Made by a program: the position numbers and the translations under genes. Of a DNA stretch of 20,553 bases, positions 7,193 to 15,688 are shown piece after piece. Within the stretch, counting starts at the first letter, position 1. Every line of letters starts with the position of its first letter. Source of the DNA: CAYVZZ01 sp964456185 (GTDB lineage: Bacteria; Pseudomonadota; Gammaproteobacteria; Pseudomonadales; Alcanivoracaceae); the NCBI GenBank assembly GCA_964456185.1, contig CAYVZZ010000038.1, positions 1-20,553 of the forward strand, given 5' to 3'. Below the pieces are notes generated by a model. It was given only the letters and a program-made list of their open reading frames with translations. It was not told the DNA's origin and ran no database searches.

Positions 7193-8530
7193 ATGCCATT
7201 TCCCTTCCTTAATACACTGAAGCACCGCCCCGGCCTAAGAAAAATCGCCGCCAATGTCACTTGGCTATTTTCTGGCAAAGTGGTGCAAATGGGCGTGGCA
7301 TTATTGGTGGGCATTTGGCTAGCTCGCTATCTTGGGCCCGAACAATTCGGCCTGCTAGGGTTTGCCACGGCCTTGTGTGGGCTGTTTTCCGTAATTGCTC
7401 TATTGGGTTTTCGCGGCATCGTGGTACGCGAGCTGGTGCAAACGCCTGAGCAGAAAGCCAACATTCTCGGCACCACCACTGCGCTACAGCTTATAGGCAG
7501 CCTGTTAGCCTATGGCTTGGTATTGGCCACCGTTTTTATCCTACGCCCTGATGACACCCTTTCGCGTATCATCGTCGCCATATTGGGATTACGTCTGTTA
7601 TTCATGGTCACACAAGTGGCCGAATACTGGTACGAATCACAAGTCGAATCCAAATACGTCGTTTGGATAAAAAACGTCTTTCTGTTGATTAGTGGAGCCA
7701 TCAAAATCGGGCTTATTGTTTGGCAGGCACCATTGCTGGCATTCGTCTGGGTAATGATGGGCGAAAGCGCATTAACTGCCATGGCGCTTGTTTTGTTATT
7801 CCACAAAAGAATATTGCCACTCACCCAACTAACCGTCACCAAACAACGCGCCAAGCAACTGCTGAAAGACAGTTGGCCGCTATTCCTGTCGGGCGTGGCC
7901 GTTACCATTTACATGCAAATCGACAAAATCATGCTGGGGCAGCTAGACAGCAACCAAGCCGTCGGCATCTACACCGCCGCCACTCGCATCAGTGAAGCCT
8001 GGTATTTCATCCCTATGGCGATTGTCGCCTCCGTATTTCCCGCCATTCTGGAAGCCAAAAAACAGGGTGAAGCCAAATACCTGCAACGCTTCCAGCAGCT
8101 CTACTCCCTCATGGTGTGGATGGCACTAGCCGTTGCCATTCCCATGACCTTCCTCTCAGACTGGTTAATTGTGCTATTGTTTGGGCAAGCCTATGCACAA
8201 GCGGGCACCGTGTTGGCTATTCATATCTGGGCATCCATTTTTGTTTTCCTTGGTGTGGCAAGTGGACGCTGGTTTCTGGCAGAAAACTTAACCAAGCTCA
8301 GCTTGGAGCGTACTGCACTAGGTGCCATTACGAATGTTATTCTCAATTTCGTGTTGATTCCTGTTTATGGGGCTGTGGGGGCGGCGGTGGCGACAGTGAT
8401 TTCCTATGCTATTGTGGCAATGTTTAGTGATTTGTTGTGGAGTAATACACGCTTCATGTTCATGATGAAAATTAAATCATTTAATGTGTTTTTAGCATTA
8501 GGCATGGTGAAAGATGCTTTCAAAAATTAA
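7193..8530 (+). CDS. Wzx-type lipid-linked oligosaccharide flippase
   Basis: This 445-residue integral membrane protein has about twelve hydrophobic segments and the polysaccharide-transporter (MATE/MVF-like) N-terminus NVTWLFSGKVVQMGVALLVG, then IWLARYLGPEQFGLLGFA. The central segment ISEAWYFIPMAIVASVFPAI is also typical. It would flip the completed undecaprenyl-PP-glycan to the periplasm, where the Wzy_C protein acts. The start lies five bases after the ugd stop with no clear Shine-Dalgarno, so translational coupling is likely. Its last 17 bases overlap the FkbM gene, and base composition drops to AT-rich near the 3' end. Confidence 0.9.
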   Translation: MPFPFLNTLKHRPGLRKIAANVTWLFSGKVVQMGVALLVGIWLARYLGPEQFGLLGFATALCGLFSVIALLGFRGIVVRELVQTPEQKANILGTTTALQLIGSLLAYGLVLATVFILRPDDTLSRIIVAILGLRLLFMVTQVAEYWYESQVESKYVVWIKNVFLLISGAIKIGLIVWQAPLLAFVWVMMGESALTAMALVLLFHKRILPLTQLTVTKQRAKQLLKDSWPLFLSGVAVTIYMQIDKIMLGQLDSNQAVGIYTAATRISEAWYFIPMAIVASVFPAILEAKKQGEAKYLQRFQQLYSLMVWMALAVAIPMTFLSDWLIVLLFGQAYAQAGTVLAIHIWASIFVFLGVASGRWFLAENLTKLSLERTALGAITNVILNFVLIPVYGAVGAAVATVISYAIVAMFSDLLWSNTRFMFMMKIKSFNVFLALGMVKDAFKN

Positions 8531-9242
8531 AAAATATTTGCCTGGCTCATTAAAAAGAATAATTAAACAAATCATGATTTTCTGTGGTTGGGACCCTTGG
8601 AGGGTATATAGCTGGTCACAGGAAGGTGAAGATAGGATATTGGCTCGGATTTTCGAAGGGAAGGAAACGGGGTTCTATGTAGACGTAGGCGCACATCATC
8701 CAAAAAGATTTTCAAACACATATCTTTTTTATCGTAAAGGATGGCGAGGAATAAATATTGATGCTATGCCAGGCTCAATGAGATTGTTCAACAAAATGCG
8801 TCCAAGAGATATTAATTTGGAGTTAGGTGTCGGAATAGTACCAGAAATTCGTAAATATTATGTATTTGATGAGCCCGCCTTAAATGGGTTTTCGGAAGAT
8901 TTGAGTGTCACTAGGAACACTAAGGGAAAATACCACCTATTAAATGAAATAGATATTAAAACTAACACCTTATCGAATATTTTAAATAAGCACCTTCCTA
9001 CTGAGACTACTATTGATTTTATGTCTATAGATGTTGAGGGGCTAGATTTTGAGGTTATTAAGTCAAACAATTGGAATAAGTATAGACCAAACGTTTTAAT
9101 AGTAGAGGCATTAGGTAACTCCATTGGTTCAATTGTTGAAAGTAAGATACATGAATATTTATCAAACAAAAGTTACCTGTTGTATGCAAAGTGTATGAAT
9201 TCCATTATTTATATGGATAAGGTTTATTATAATGAAAACTGA
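8514..9242 (+). CDS. FkbM-family SAM-dependent methyltransferase
   Basis: This 242-residue protein has SQEGED (35-40), the SAM-binding loop GFYVDVGAHHPKRFSNTY (53-70), WRGINIDAMPGS (77-88) and IDFMSIDVEGLDFEVIKS, all diagnostic of FkbM methyltransferases. Such enzymes O-methylate sugars or other small acceptors, and in glycan clusters usually a sugar hydroxyl. It overlaps the flippase by 17 bases and the next gene by 11, so it is co-transcribed. The DNA is clearly more AT-rich than ugd or the flippase core, suggesting separate acquisition. The acceptor cannot be predicted. Confidence 0.9.
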   Translation: MLSKIKKYLPGSLKRIIKQIMIFCGWDPWRVYSWSQEGEDRILARIFEGKETGFYVDVGAHHPKRFSNTYLFYRKGWRGINIDAMPGSMRLFNKMRPRDINLELGVGIVPEIRKYYVFDEPALNGFSEDLSVTRNTKGKYHLLNEIDIKTNTLSNILNKHLPTETTIDFMSIDVEGLDFEVIKSNNWNKYRPNVLIVEALGNSIGSIVESKIHEYLSNKSYLLYAKCMNSIIYMDKVYYNEN

Positions 9243-10836
9243 AGGTGCAGCTCCAGCTATCCTTTTTGTATACAACAGACCAGAGCACACGAAAGCAACG
9301 GTCAATGCATTAGTAAAAAATACCTTCGCTTCGGATACAGATTTGTATATCTTTTCAGACGGCCCAAGAGAAGGCGATGAAACGAGTGTTCAGGAAGTCC
9401 GCACCTATTTGAAAAAAATAACAGGCTTCAAATCGGTCAAGATAATTGAGCGCGAAAAAAACTGGGGGCTTGCCGCTTCAATCATTGATGGCGTGACCCA
9501 AGTCATTAACCAGCACGGAAAAGCCATAGTGCTGGAAGATGACATTGTAACCAGCCCGCATTTCCTTTCTTTTATGAACAATGCATTGAATCATTACCAA
9601 GTCGAGAAACGCGTGTGGCACATTAGTGGTTGGAATTATCCCATAGAAGGTGATGGCCTGGGTGATGCTTTTCTATGGCGTGTGATGAATTGTTGGGGGT
9701 GGGCGACTTGGGCTGACCGCTGGCAGCATTTTTCAAAGGAGCCTGAGCGGTTAAAGTCTGAGTGGACGGCAGAACAGAAAAAGCGCTTCGATTTGGAGGG
9801 TTCAGGTGTTTTTTGGTCTCAGGTTGAGGCTAATTTATCTAAAAAAATTAACACTTGGGCTATTTTTTGGTACGCCACCATTTTTGAGCATGATGGGTTG
9901 TGCCTAAACCCAACATTAAGCTATGTCGAGAATATAGGGCATGATGGGTCTGGTGAGAATTGTGGAATTAATACCCTTTTTAGTGTTTCTGAACTGAATG
10001 ATAGAAAAGATATCAAATTTCCGCATGATCTCGCCGAGAAATTGCTTGCTGTATTTCGAGTTTCTGTCTTTATTGAAAGAGCGCAACCAAAATTGACTGA
10101 TAAAATATGGAAATGGTTGTCTGGCAATCATAAAAATTTTCCTAATATAAAAGGCGGTGTTAATGTTTTATATTATGGATTGCAGCGATCTGGTACTAAC
10201 TATTTAGATGCGTTGTTGCGCAAAAATTATAACGTCCATTTGTTGAATAGTAATGAGGATCGGCGTTCACCTTTACAAAAGCATTGTAGGTTATATAATA
10301 ATAAAAACCTGATTCCTGAGTTAAAATACTGCAATGATATAAATATTTATACCTTTGAAGATTTTGAGGCACTATTTAAGAAGGCTCCGCAGTATTATAT
10401 TGTTATATCTAAAGACCCATATAGCTGGTATTTGAGCTATTGTAACTGGGCTGAAAAATGTTCATGGCCCAATGTATCTCATCACTATATTGAAGAATAT
10501 AATGCATTTTATGGTCAGTTTATTTATTTAAGTAAGAGTACTGATAAATTTATTTTTATAAAATATATAGATTTACTTCTTAAGCCCGAGACGGTTCTTA
10601 ATAACATGGAATGTATTACTGGGATGAAAAGAAAGTTTTTTTCTAAAAATATTTTGCATCCAATTAAAGTTGAACAGTCTATGGCCTTTGGGAAGGATAG
10701 GCTGGCCTATTACCGGGATGAATTATATTTAAATTGTTATGATAAAGAAACTTTATCAAAAATAAATGAATTGTTAGACCTTTCTGTTGTAACTCAGTTG
10801 GGGTACTATATGGTTGATATTAAAAAAGATGATTGA
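9232..10836 (+). CDS. Fusion: GT-A glycosyltransferase plus sulfotransferase-like domain
   Basis: Residues 1-290 form a GT2/GNT-I-like GT-A domain: PAILFVYNRPEHTKATVNAL (8-27), a SDGP motif (42-45), EKNWGLAASI and the metal-binding EDD (102-104), then CWGWATWADRW (154-164). Residues 305-534 form a second domain with YYGLQRSGTNYLDALL (314-329), matching the 5'-phosphosulfate loop of PAPS-dependent sulfotransferases, and VISKDPYSWYLSY (391-403), matching the 3'-phosphate strand with K/D-P. A single uninterrupted frame of 534 codons joins them. The protein could add a sugar and sulfate it, or decorate another residue. The 3' half of the gene is much richer in A/T than the 5' half. A nucleotide kinase fold is the alternative for domain two, but the paired motifs favour sulfotransferase. 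Confidence 0.8.
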   Translation: MKTEGAAPAILFVYNRPEHTKATVNALVKNTFASDTDLYIFSDGPREGDETSVQEVRTYLKKITGFKSVKIIEREKNWGLAASIIDGVTQVINQHGKAIVLEDDIVTSPHFLSFMNNALNHYQVEKRVWHISGWNYPIEGDGLGDAFLWRVMNCWGWATWADRWQHFSKEPERLKSEWTAEQKKRFDLEGSGVFWSQVEANLSKKINTWAIFWYATIFEHDGLCLNPTLSYVENIGHDGSGENCGINTLFSVSELNDRKDIKFPHDLAEKLLAVFRVSVFIERAQPKLTDKIWKWLSGNHKNFPNIKGGVNVLYYGLQRSGTNYLDALLRKNYNVHLLNSNEDRRSPLQKHCRLYNNKNLIPELKYCNDINIYTFEDFEALFKKAPQYYIVISKDPYSWYLSYCNWAEKCSWPNVSHHYIEEYNAFYGQFIYLSKSTDKFIFIKYIDLLLKPETVLNNMECITGMKRKFFSKNILHPIKVEQSMAFGKDRLAYYRDELYLNCYDKETLSKINELLDLSVVTQLGYYMVDIKKDD

Positions 10837-10892
10837 TTATTTATAATTAACTGGTTTATTTTTGGGTGATTAAATATTACTGGTGTTGATGT

Positions 10893-11735
10893 ATGAAGGA
10901 AATTAATATTTGGAATTTCAAAATTCCCTATGTCAATGTTTCATCTTATGAGACTTCATACTTTAGAGCAATGCCGTCGGCTACTCCCACCGTCGAATGG
11001 GTCTGGCAAGAAATGGATCGCGTCTGGGATTCATTCAACATGGATAACACCAAACCTTTGCAGAACCAGCCTGTAGCAGATTTCTACTCGCATCCAGTCT
11101 GGCTAATGAATGGCATTTTTACCTGCGTTGACCCCACTTCTATTGGTCATCGTCAATCCATAGCTCACTACATAAGCCAGCTTAATCTCTACCATGTGGC
11201 CGATTATGGCGGCGGCTTTGGTCAATTGGCCATTGAAATAGCACAGGCATCTCCAAACACAACAATTACCATTGTCGAGCCATATCCTTCTTCTGTGGGT
11301 CAGCAGCGAGTGGGTGAATACCCGCAAATACACTTTGCCGAACAACCAGAACAAGGTGCATACCAGCTAATTGTCGCTCAGGATGTGCTTGAGCATGTGG
11401 AGCTGCCTATCGACCTGGCTTATCAGTTGGCGGTGTCGGTGCCGGCTGGAGGTTACTTAATTTTTGCCAACTGTTTTTGGCCGGTTATCAAGTGCCATTT
11501 ACCGCGTACTTTTCATTTGCGCTATACCTTTAAGTATGTGATGCGCTGCATGGGGCTTGAATATGTGGGTGTCGTGCCGGGCGCTACTCATGCCCAGATT
11601 TTCCGCCGCAAAAGGGGGCTAAATTTATCTGCTGCCAAACGAGCAGAGCGTTTATCCCAAGTCATTGGCCCTTGTTTGAATGCAATTAGGCCGCTGCTGG
11701 CACGGGTTAAAAAAATAGTGTTGCCATCTTCATGA
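10893..11735 (+). CDS. Class I SAM-dependent methyltransferase
   Basis: This 280-residue protein has SAM motif I VADYGGGFGQLAIEIAQ (102-118), the acidic end of strand 2 TIVEPYPSS and motif IV QDVLEHVELP (163-172), so a Methyltransf_11/23-type fold. Residues 1-95 form an N-terminal extension (YETSYFRAMPSATPTVEWVW) without a family I recognise. It probably methylates a sugar or lipid-linked intermediate of the same glycan. The preceding 56 bases are AT-rich and empty, and the Shine-Dalgarno is weak. Composition changes from AT-rich to medium GC about 80 bases into the gene. Its stop overlaps the start of the GT4 gene by four bases. Confidence 0.83.
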   Translation: MKEINIWNFKIPYVNVSSYETSYFRAMPSATPTVEWVWQEMDRVWDSFNMDNTKPLQNQPVADFYSHPVWLMNGIFTCVDPTSIGHRQSIAHYISQLNLYHVADYGGGFGQLAIEIAQASPNTTITIVEPYPSSVGQQRVGEYPQIHFAEQPEQGAYQLIVAQDVLEHVELPIDLAYQLAVSVPAGGYLIFANCFWPVIKCHLPRTFHLRYTFKYVMRCMGLEYVGVVPGATHAQIFRRKRGLNLSAAKRAERLSQVIGPCLNAIRPLLARVKKIVLPSS

Positions 11736-13012
11736 ACAAGAAAACACCGCAGCCGCTTAACATCCTCCACCTTAACACCCACGACATCCAAGGTGGCGCT
11801 GCCCGCGCTGCCTACCGCTTGCATCACGCCTTGCTAAATGCTGGTATTCACAGCCGTATGCTGGTGCAACGCAAATCGTCTGACGATACCAGNNNNNNNN
11901 NNAGGGTATTAGGGCCCGAAGCAACTTGGCAAAAGGGCTTGGCACTGGTGCGCCCGCGTGTGGACCGTTTGCCGGTGTATCGTTATAAAAATCGCAGCCA
12001 AACGTTGTTTAGCCCGGCTTGGTTGCCGTCTGGGGCGCTGGTGAAGCGTATCAATGCGCTGGCGCCGGATGTGGTGCATTTGCATTGGGTGGCGGGCGGC
12101 ATGCTGCGCATTGAAGATATTGCCCGCATTCAGGCGCCAATAGTTTGGTCGTTGCATGATATGTGGGCGTTCACGGGCGGTTGTCATTACGATGAAGGCT
12201 GCGGTGCTTTTCGGCAGCGGTGCGGTTATTGCAAGGTGCTTGGTTCAACGGTTGATAACGATTTGAGCCGCCGCGTTTTTCTGCGTAAGCAAAAGGCGTA
12301 TGCCAAGAAGCCGGATATGACTATTGTCGGCCTGAGCCGCTGGATGGCGGAACAGGCGAAACAAAGCACCTTGTTATCCGGTTTTCCTGTTGTCAATTTG
12401 CCTAACCCAATTGATACCCAAATGTATGCACCGGTTGAGCGGCAGTTGGCGCGGCAGTTGCTGGCATTGCCGAGTGATAAGAAGCTGGTGTTGTTTGGTG
12501 CCATGGGGGCAACCAGCGACCCACGCAAAGGCTTTGCGGCTTTGTCCCAAGCGTTGCAGCAGCTCGATACCACACATGTGGAGTTGGTAGTGTTTGGCAG
12601 TAGTGAGCCGACCACACCGCAGGGCTTTAAGCAAAAGGCAAGGTATTTGGGGCGGTTGCATGATGATGTCAGTTTGAAGCTGTTGTATTCCGCGGCTGAT
12701 GTGATGGTGGTGCCTAGCCTGCAAGAGAACCTATCCAATGCCATTATGGAATCGCTGGCTTGCGGCACGCCGGTAGTGGGCTTTGCCATTGGCGGCAATG
12801 GTGATTTGATTGACCATCAACAAAACGGCTACCTCGCCAAGCCCCATGAACCGGCTGACTTGGCAAAAGGTATCGACTGGGTGTTGCAACATGATGATAT
12901 TGCCACCCTGCGCGAGGCGGCAAGAAACAAAGTGCTGGCCAACTTTGAGCAATCGCGGGTGGCAAAGCGGTATATCCAGTTGTATGAGCAGGTGTTGGAA
13001 AAACGGTGCTAG
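11732..13012 (+). CDS. GT4-family (GT-B) glycosyltransferase, crossed by an assembly gap
   Basis: The N-terminal domain opens ILHLNTHDIQGGAARAAYRL with the glycine-rich donor-domain loop and contains VHLHWV, SLHDMWAFTGGCHYDEGC and a cluster of four cysteines (C151, C157, C164, C167) usual in WcaC-like enzymes. The C-terminal domain has LFGAMGATSDPRKGF, then VVPSLQENLSNAIMESLACG with the EX7E pair E332/E340, then TPVVGFAIGGNGDLI. It is a retaining enzyme adding a sugar to the lipid-linked glycan at the cytoplasmic face. Length is about 426 residues including four unknown ones. The frame is the same on both sides of the N run. It overlaps the methyltransferase by four bases, implying translational coupling. 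Confidence 0.92.
   Translation: MNKKTPQPLNILHLNTHDIQGGAARAAYRLHHALLNAGIHSRMLVQRKSSDDTXXXXRVLGPEATWQKGLALVRPRVDRLPVYRYKNRSQTLFSPAWLPSGALVKRINALAPDVVHLHWVAGGMLRIEDIARIQAPIVWSLHDMWAFTGGCHYDEGCGAFRQRCGYCKVLGSTVDNDLSRRVFLRKQKAYAKKPDMTIVGLSRWMAEQAKQSTLLSGFPVVNLPNPIDTQMYAPVERQLARQLLALPSDKKLVLFGAMGATSDPRKGFAALSQALQQLDTTHVELVVFGSSEPTTPQGFKQKARYLGRLHDDVSLKLLYSAADVMVVPSLQENLSNAIMESLACGTPVVGFAIGGNGDLIDHQQNGYLAKPHEPADLAKGIDWVLQHDDIATLREAARNKVLANFEQSRVAKRYIQLYEQVLEKRC
11893..11902. other. Run of ten N (assembly gap) inside the GT4 gene
   Basis: Ten undetermined bases split the N-terminal domain between ...SSDDT and RVLGPEATWQ. The flanks read GATACCAG before and AGGGTATT after. Joining them at the shared AG gives GATACCAGGGTATT, in frame as DTRVL, which suits the family, so the gap may be a fixed-size placeholder rather than ten real bases. 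Confidence 0.95.
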
Positions 13013-13063
13013 ACTGTGCCTTTCATTTGCCTGTTTGGTCGTTACAACCTGGGAGGGCTAGGC

Positions 13064-13507
13064 ATGTATCACTATAAAGGCTGCGGCCTAAACAATGTTT
13101 ACTTGAGAAACGGTTATGTTGAAAAGGAAACGCCGTCAGGCAAGGCGGTGTCGATTAGAGACATTGACGGTTTGCACAAGGCGATTGCCCGCGATTTGGT
13201 ATTGAATGAATATCCGCTTACCGGCCGTGAGTTTCGATTTCTGCGTATTGAGTTAGATCTTTCCCAAAAGGCGCTGGGTGCCTTGTTTGAGAAAACTGAC
13301 CAGGTCATTGCCAATTGGGAGAAAGGAAAAACAAATATTCCTGTGTTGGCGGATAAGGCCATTCGCGACTTGTATATGGAGAACATTGGCGAAAGCCCAG
13401 TGACACGGCTTCTTGAACGGTTTTCCCAAATCGACCGCCGTGTGTGTGAGCTGAAGTTGCAGCTCGAGGAAACACCTAATGGTTGGGCAACGCTTGAGGT
13501 GGCTTGA
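13064..13507 (+). CDS. XRE-family HTH protein, HigA/MqsA-like antitoxin type
   Basis: From ATG 13064 the 147-residue protein begins MYHYKGCGLNNVYLRNGYV, continues KETPSGKAVSIRDIDGLHKA and LTGREFRFLRIELDLSQKAL, and has a helix-turn-helix core LDLSQKALGALFEKTDQVIA followed by NWEKGKTNIP. This matches a common group of XRE regulators usually annotated as antitoxins paired with a small DUF4258-type toxin. No toxin gene is visible on either side, so it may be an orphan antitoxin or a local regulator. GGGAGGG at 13051-13057 fits ATG 13064, so I reject the in-frame ATG at 13016. It lies between the GT4 gene and gmd. Confidence 0.83.
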   Translation: MYHYKGCGLNNVYLRNGYVEKETPSGKAVSIRDIDGLHKAIARDLVLNEYPLTGREFRFLRIELDLSQKALGALFEKTDQVIANWEKGKTNIPVLADKAIRDLYMENIGESPVTRLLERFSQIDRRVCELKLQLEETPNGWATLEVA

Positions 13508-13517
13508 TGGGCTGGGT

Positions 13518-13547
13518 TTGATACAACTTGTGTGGTGGGTTGATACA
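13518..13547. promoter_or_regulatory. Paired TTGATACA direct repeats before gmd (possible operator)
   Basis: TTGATACA occurs at 13518-13525 and 13540-13547, 22 bases apart, close to two helical turns on the same face. The repeats lie in the 93-base gap between the HTH gene and gmd, the only sizeable gap in the right half of the cluster. I could not find a well-spaced sigma-70 promoter. Binding by the adjacent XRE protein is a guess. Confidence 0.35.
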
Positions 13548-13600
13548 TTAAATCTTATGTTGTCCTTGTATAGAAAGAGCAATAAACAGGAATATCAGTA

Positions 13601-14719
13601 ATGAAAAAAGCGCTCATCACCGGCATCACCGGCCAAGACGGCTCCTACCTCGCCGAGTTCCTATTGGAAAAAGGCTATGAAGTGCATGGCATCAAGCGTC
13701 GTGCCTCGTCTTTCAATACGCAGCGTATTGACCATATTTACCAAGACCCACACACCGACAACCGCCGCTTTGTACTGCATTATGGTGATTTAACGGACTC
13801 CTCCAACCTCACACGCATTTTGCAGGAAGTGCGCCCTGATGAGGTGTATAACCTGGCTGCGCAATCCCACGTAGCGGTGAGCTTCGAGTCGCCGGAATAT
13901 ACGGCGGATGTGGATGCCTTGGGTACCTTGCGGCTGCTGGAGGCCATTCGTTTTCTGGGATTGGAGAAAACCACCCGCTTTTATCAGGCATCCACGTCTG
14001 AGCTGTTTGGCAAGGTGCAGGAGGTGCCGCAGCGCGAAACCACACCCTTTTACCCGCGCTCGCCCTATGCGGTGGCCAAGCTTTATGCCTACTGGATTAC
14101 GGTGAATTACCGCGAAGCTTATGGGCTCTATGCCTGCAACGGCATTTTGTTCAACCATGAATCGGCGCGTCGCGGTGAAACCTTTGTCACGCGCAAGATT
14201 ACGCGCGGCTTGAGCCACATTGCGCAAGGGCTGGAGCAATGCCTGTATTTGGGCAATATGAACGCCAAGCGCGATTGGGGGCACGCCAAAGATTATGTGC
14301 GTATGCAGTGGCTGATGCTCCAGCAGGAAAAGCCAGAAGATTTTGTCATCGCCACCGGCCAACAATATTCCGTGCGAGATTTTGTCACCTGGACGGCAGA
14401 AGCTCTGGGCATCACCTTGCGCTTTGAACAGAGCGGCGTGGATGAAATCGGTGTGGTGGAGGCCATCACAGGTAATGATGCTCCCGCCTTGAAAGTCGGC
14501 GATGTGATAGTGCGCGTTGACCCACGTTACTTCCGCCCCACAGAGGTGGACTCCCTATTGGGCGACGCCAGCTTGGCACGGGAAAAACTCGGTTGGCAGC
14601 CGGAAATCACCACCCGCGATATGTGCGCCGAAATGGTGGCCACCGACCTGCATGAAGCCAAACGACAAGTGCTGCTTAAGCAGCATGGCTATGAGCTGCC
14701 GGTGTCGCATGAGGATTGA
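13601..14719 (+). CDS. gmd: GDP-mannose 4,6-dehydratase
   Basis: Gmd converts GDP-mannose to GDP-4-keto-6-deoxymannose, the first step to GDP-L-fucose, in the cytoplasm. The 372-residue extended short-chain dehydrogenase has the NADP-binding TGITGQDGSYLAEFLLEKGY (7-26), GIKRRASSFNTQRIDH (30-45), YNLAAQSHVAVSFESP, the active site YPRSPYAVAK (Y156, K160) and FNHESARRGETFVTRKI, all diagnostic of Gmd. Length matches the family. AGGA lies about nine bases before the ATG. It is followed six bases later by fcl, and manC makes its substrate. The intermediate could also feed GDP-D-rhamnose or perosamine, but the adjacent fcl points to fucose. Confidence 0.97.
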   Translation: MKKALITGITGQDGSYLAEFLLEKGYEVHGIKRRASSFNTQRIDHIYQDPHTDNRRFVLHYGDLTDSSNLTRILQEVRPDEVYNLAAQSHVAVSFESPEYTADVDALGTLRLLEAIRFLGLEKTTRFYQASTSELFGKVQEVPQRETTPFYPRSPYAVAKLYAYWITVNYREAYGLYACNGILFNHESARRGETFVTRKITRGLSHIAQGLEQCLYLGNMNAKRDWGHAKDYVRMQWLMLQQEKPEDFVIATGQQYSVRDFVTWTAEALGITLRFEQSGVDEIGVVEAITGNDAPALKVGDVIVRVDPRYFRPTEVDSLLGDASLAREKLGWQPEITTRDMCAEMVATDLHEAKRQVLLKQHGYELPVSHED

Positions 14720-14725
14720 TATTTA

Positions 14726-15688
14726 ATGACAAAAACCATCTACATTGCAGGCCACAATGGCATGGTCGGCTCGGCGCTAGTGCGTAGGTTGACCAATGAG
14801 CCCGATACCAAGCTATTGCTGGCCAGCCACGATGAGCTGGATTTGCTTGACCAGCAAGCAGTGAATCGTTTCTTTGCCAAACATTCCATTGATGAAGTGT
14901 ACTTGGCCGCTGCCCGTGTAGGCGGCATTCATGCGAACAACACCTTTCCGGTCGATTTTATTTATCAAAACCTGGCCATTCAAACCAACGTCATTCAAGC
15001 CGCTCATGCTTATGATGTGCAAAAGCTGCTGTTCCTTGGCTCATCCTGCATTTACCCCAAGTTGGCACCACAACCTATTCCCGAAAGCGCCTTGTTGGCT
15101 GGCGCACTGGAACCCACCAATGAGCCTTATGCCATTGCCAAGATTGCGGGCATTAAATTGTGCGAAAGCTACAACCGCCAGTATGGTCGCGATTATCGCA
15201 GTGTCATGCCCACTAATCTTTATGGCATAAATGACAACTTCCACCCGGAAAACAGCCATGTAATACCGGCGTTGATGCGCCGTTTCCATGAGGCGAAATT
15301 AGCAAACCAGCCCAGCGTGACGGTGTGGGGGTCGGGTAAACCCAAGCGCGAGTTTTTGCAGGCGGATGATTTGGCCGATGCCTGCGCGTACCTCATGGCG
15401 TTGCCAGAAACGAAATATGCGCAATACGTTTCGCCTAGGTGCTCTCACGTCAATGTGGGCTGTGGCGAAGACATCAGTATTGCCGACTTGGCCGGTTTGA
15501 TGGCCAGGGTGGTGGGCTATAAGGGCGAGCTGCATTTTGATACCAGCAAGCCAGATGGCACGCCGCGAAAATTACTGGATGTGTCGCTGTTGAGCAAGCT
15601 GGGCTGGCACGCCCGCATCGAGCTGGAAAAGGGGCTGCAGGCCACTTATGCTTGGTACTTGGCCAATGCACACAAGATGAGACAATAA
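14726..15688 (+). CDS. fcl: GDP-L-fucose synthase
   Basis: Fcl (WcaG) epimerises and reduces the Gmd product to GDP-L-fucose using NADPH. The 320-residue protein has IYIAGHNGMVGSALVRRL (5-22), AAARVGGIHANNTFP (61-75), the catalytic LGSSCIYPKLAPQPIPE (104-120, S106/S107), EPYAIAKIAGIKLCESYN with Y135/K139, and PTNLYGINDNFHPENSHVIP, all family hallmarks. Length is normal. It starts six bases after gmd and its TAA overlaps the manC ATG by one base, showing a coupled operon. Confidence 0.97.
   Translation: MTKTIYIAGHNGMVGSALVRRLTNEPDTKLLLASHDELDLLDQQAVNRFFAKHSIDEVYLAAARVGGIHANNTFPVDFIYQNLAIQTNVIQAAHAYDVQKLLFLGSSCIYPKLAPQPIPESALLAGALEPTNEPYAIAKIAGIKLCESYNRQYGRDYRSVMPTNLYGINDNFHPENSHVIPALMRRFHEAKLANQPSVTVWGSGKPKREFLQADDLADACAYLMALPETKYAQYVSPRCSHVNVGCGEDISIADLAGLMARVVGYKGELHFDTSKPDGTPRKLLDVSLLSKLGWHARIELEKGLQATYAWYLANAHKMRQ

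Noticed and set aside
12226..12798. 190-codon minus-strand ORF
   Set aside because: Shadow of the GT4 gene; the plus frame holds the EX7E motif.
13016..13063. Earlier ATG for the XRE protein
   Set aside because: The family begins at MYHY, and GGGAGGG is correctly placed only for ATG 13064.
13540..13576. Sigma-70 promoter TTGATA...TATAGA before gmd
   Set aside because: The spacer is about 23 bases, too long for a normal promoter.
13790..14365. 191-codon minus-strand ORF
   Set aside because: Shadow of gmd, whose motifs are unmistakable in the plus frame.
15652..15687. Earlier ATG for manC
   Set aside because: It is inside fcl and adds 12 residues absent from the family; ATG 15688 overlaps the fcl stop.
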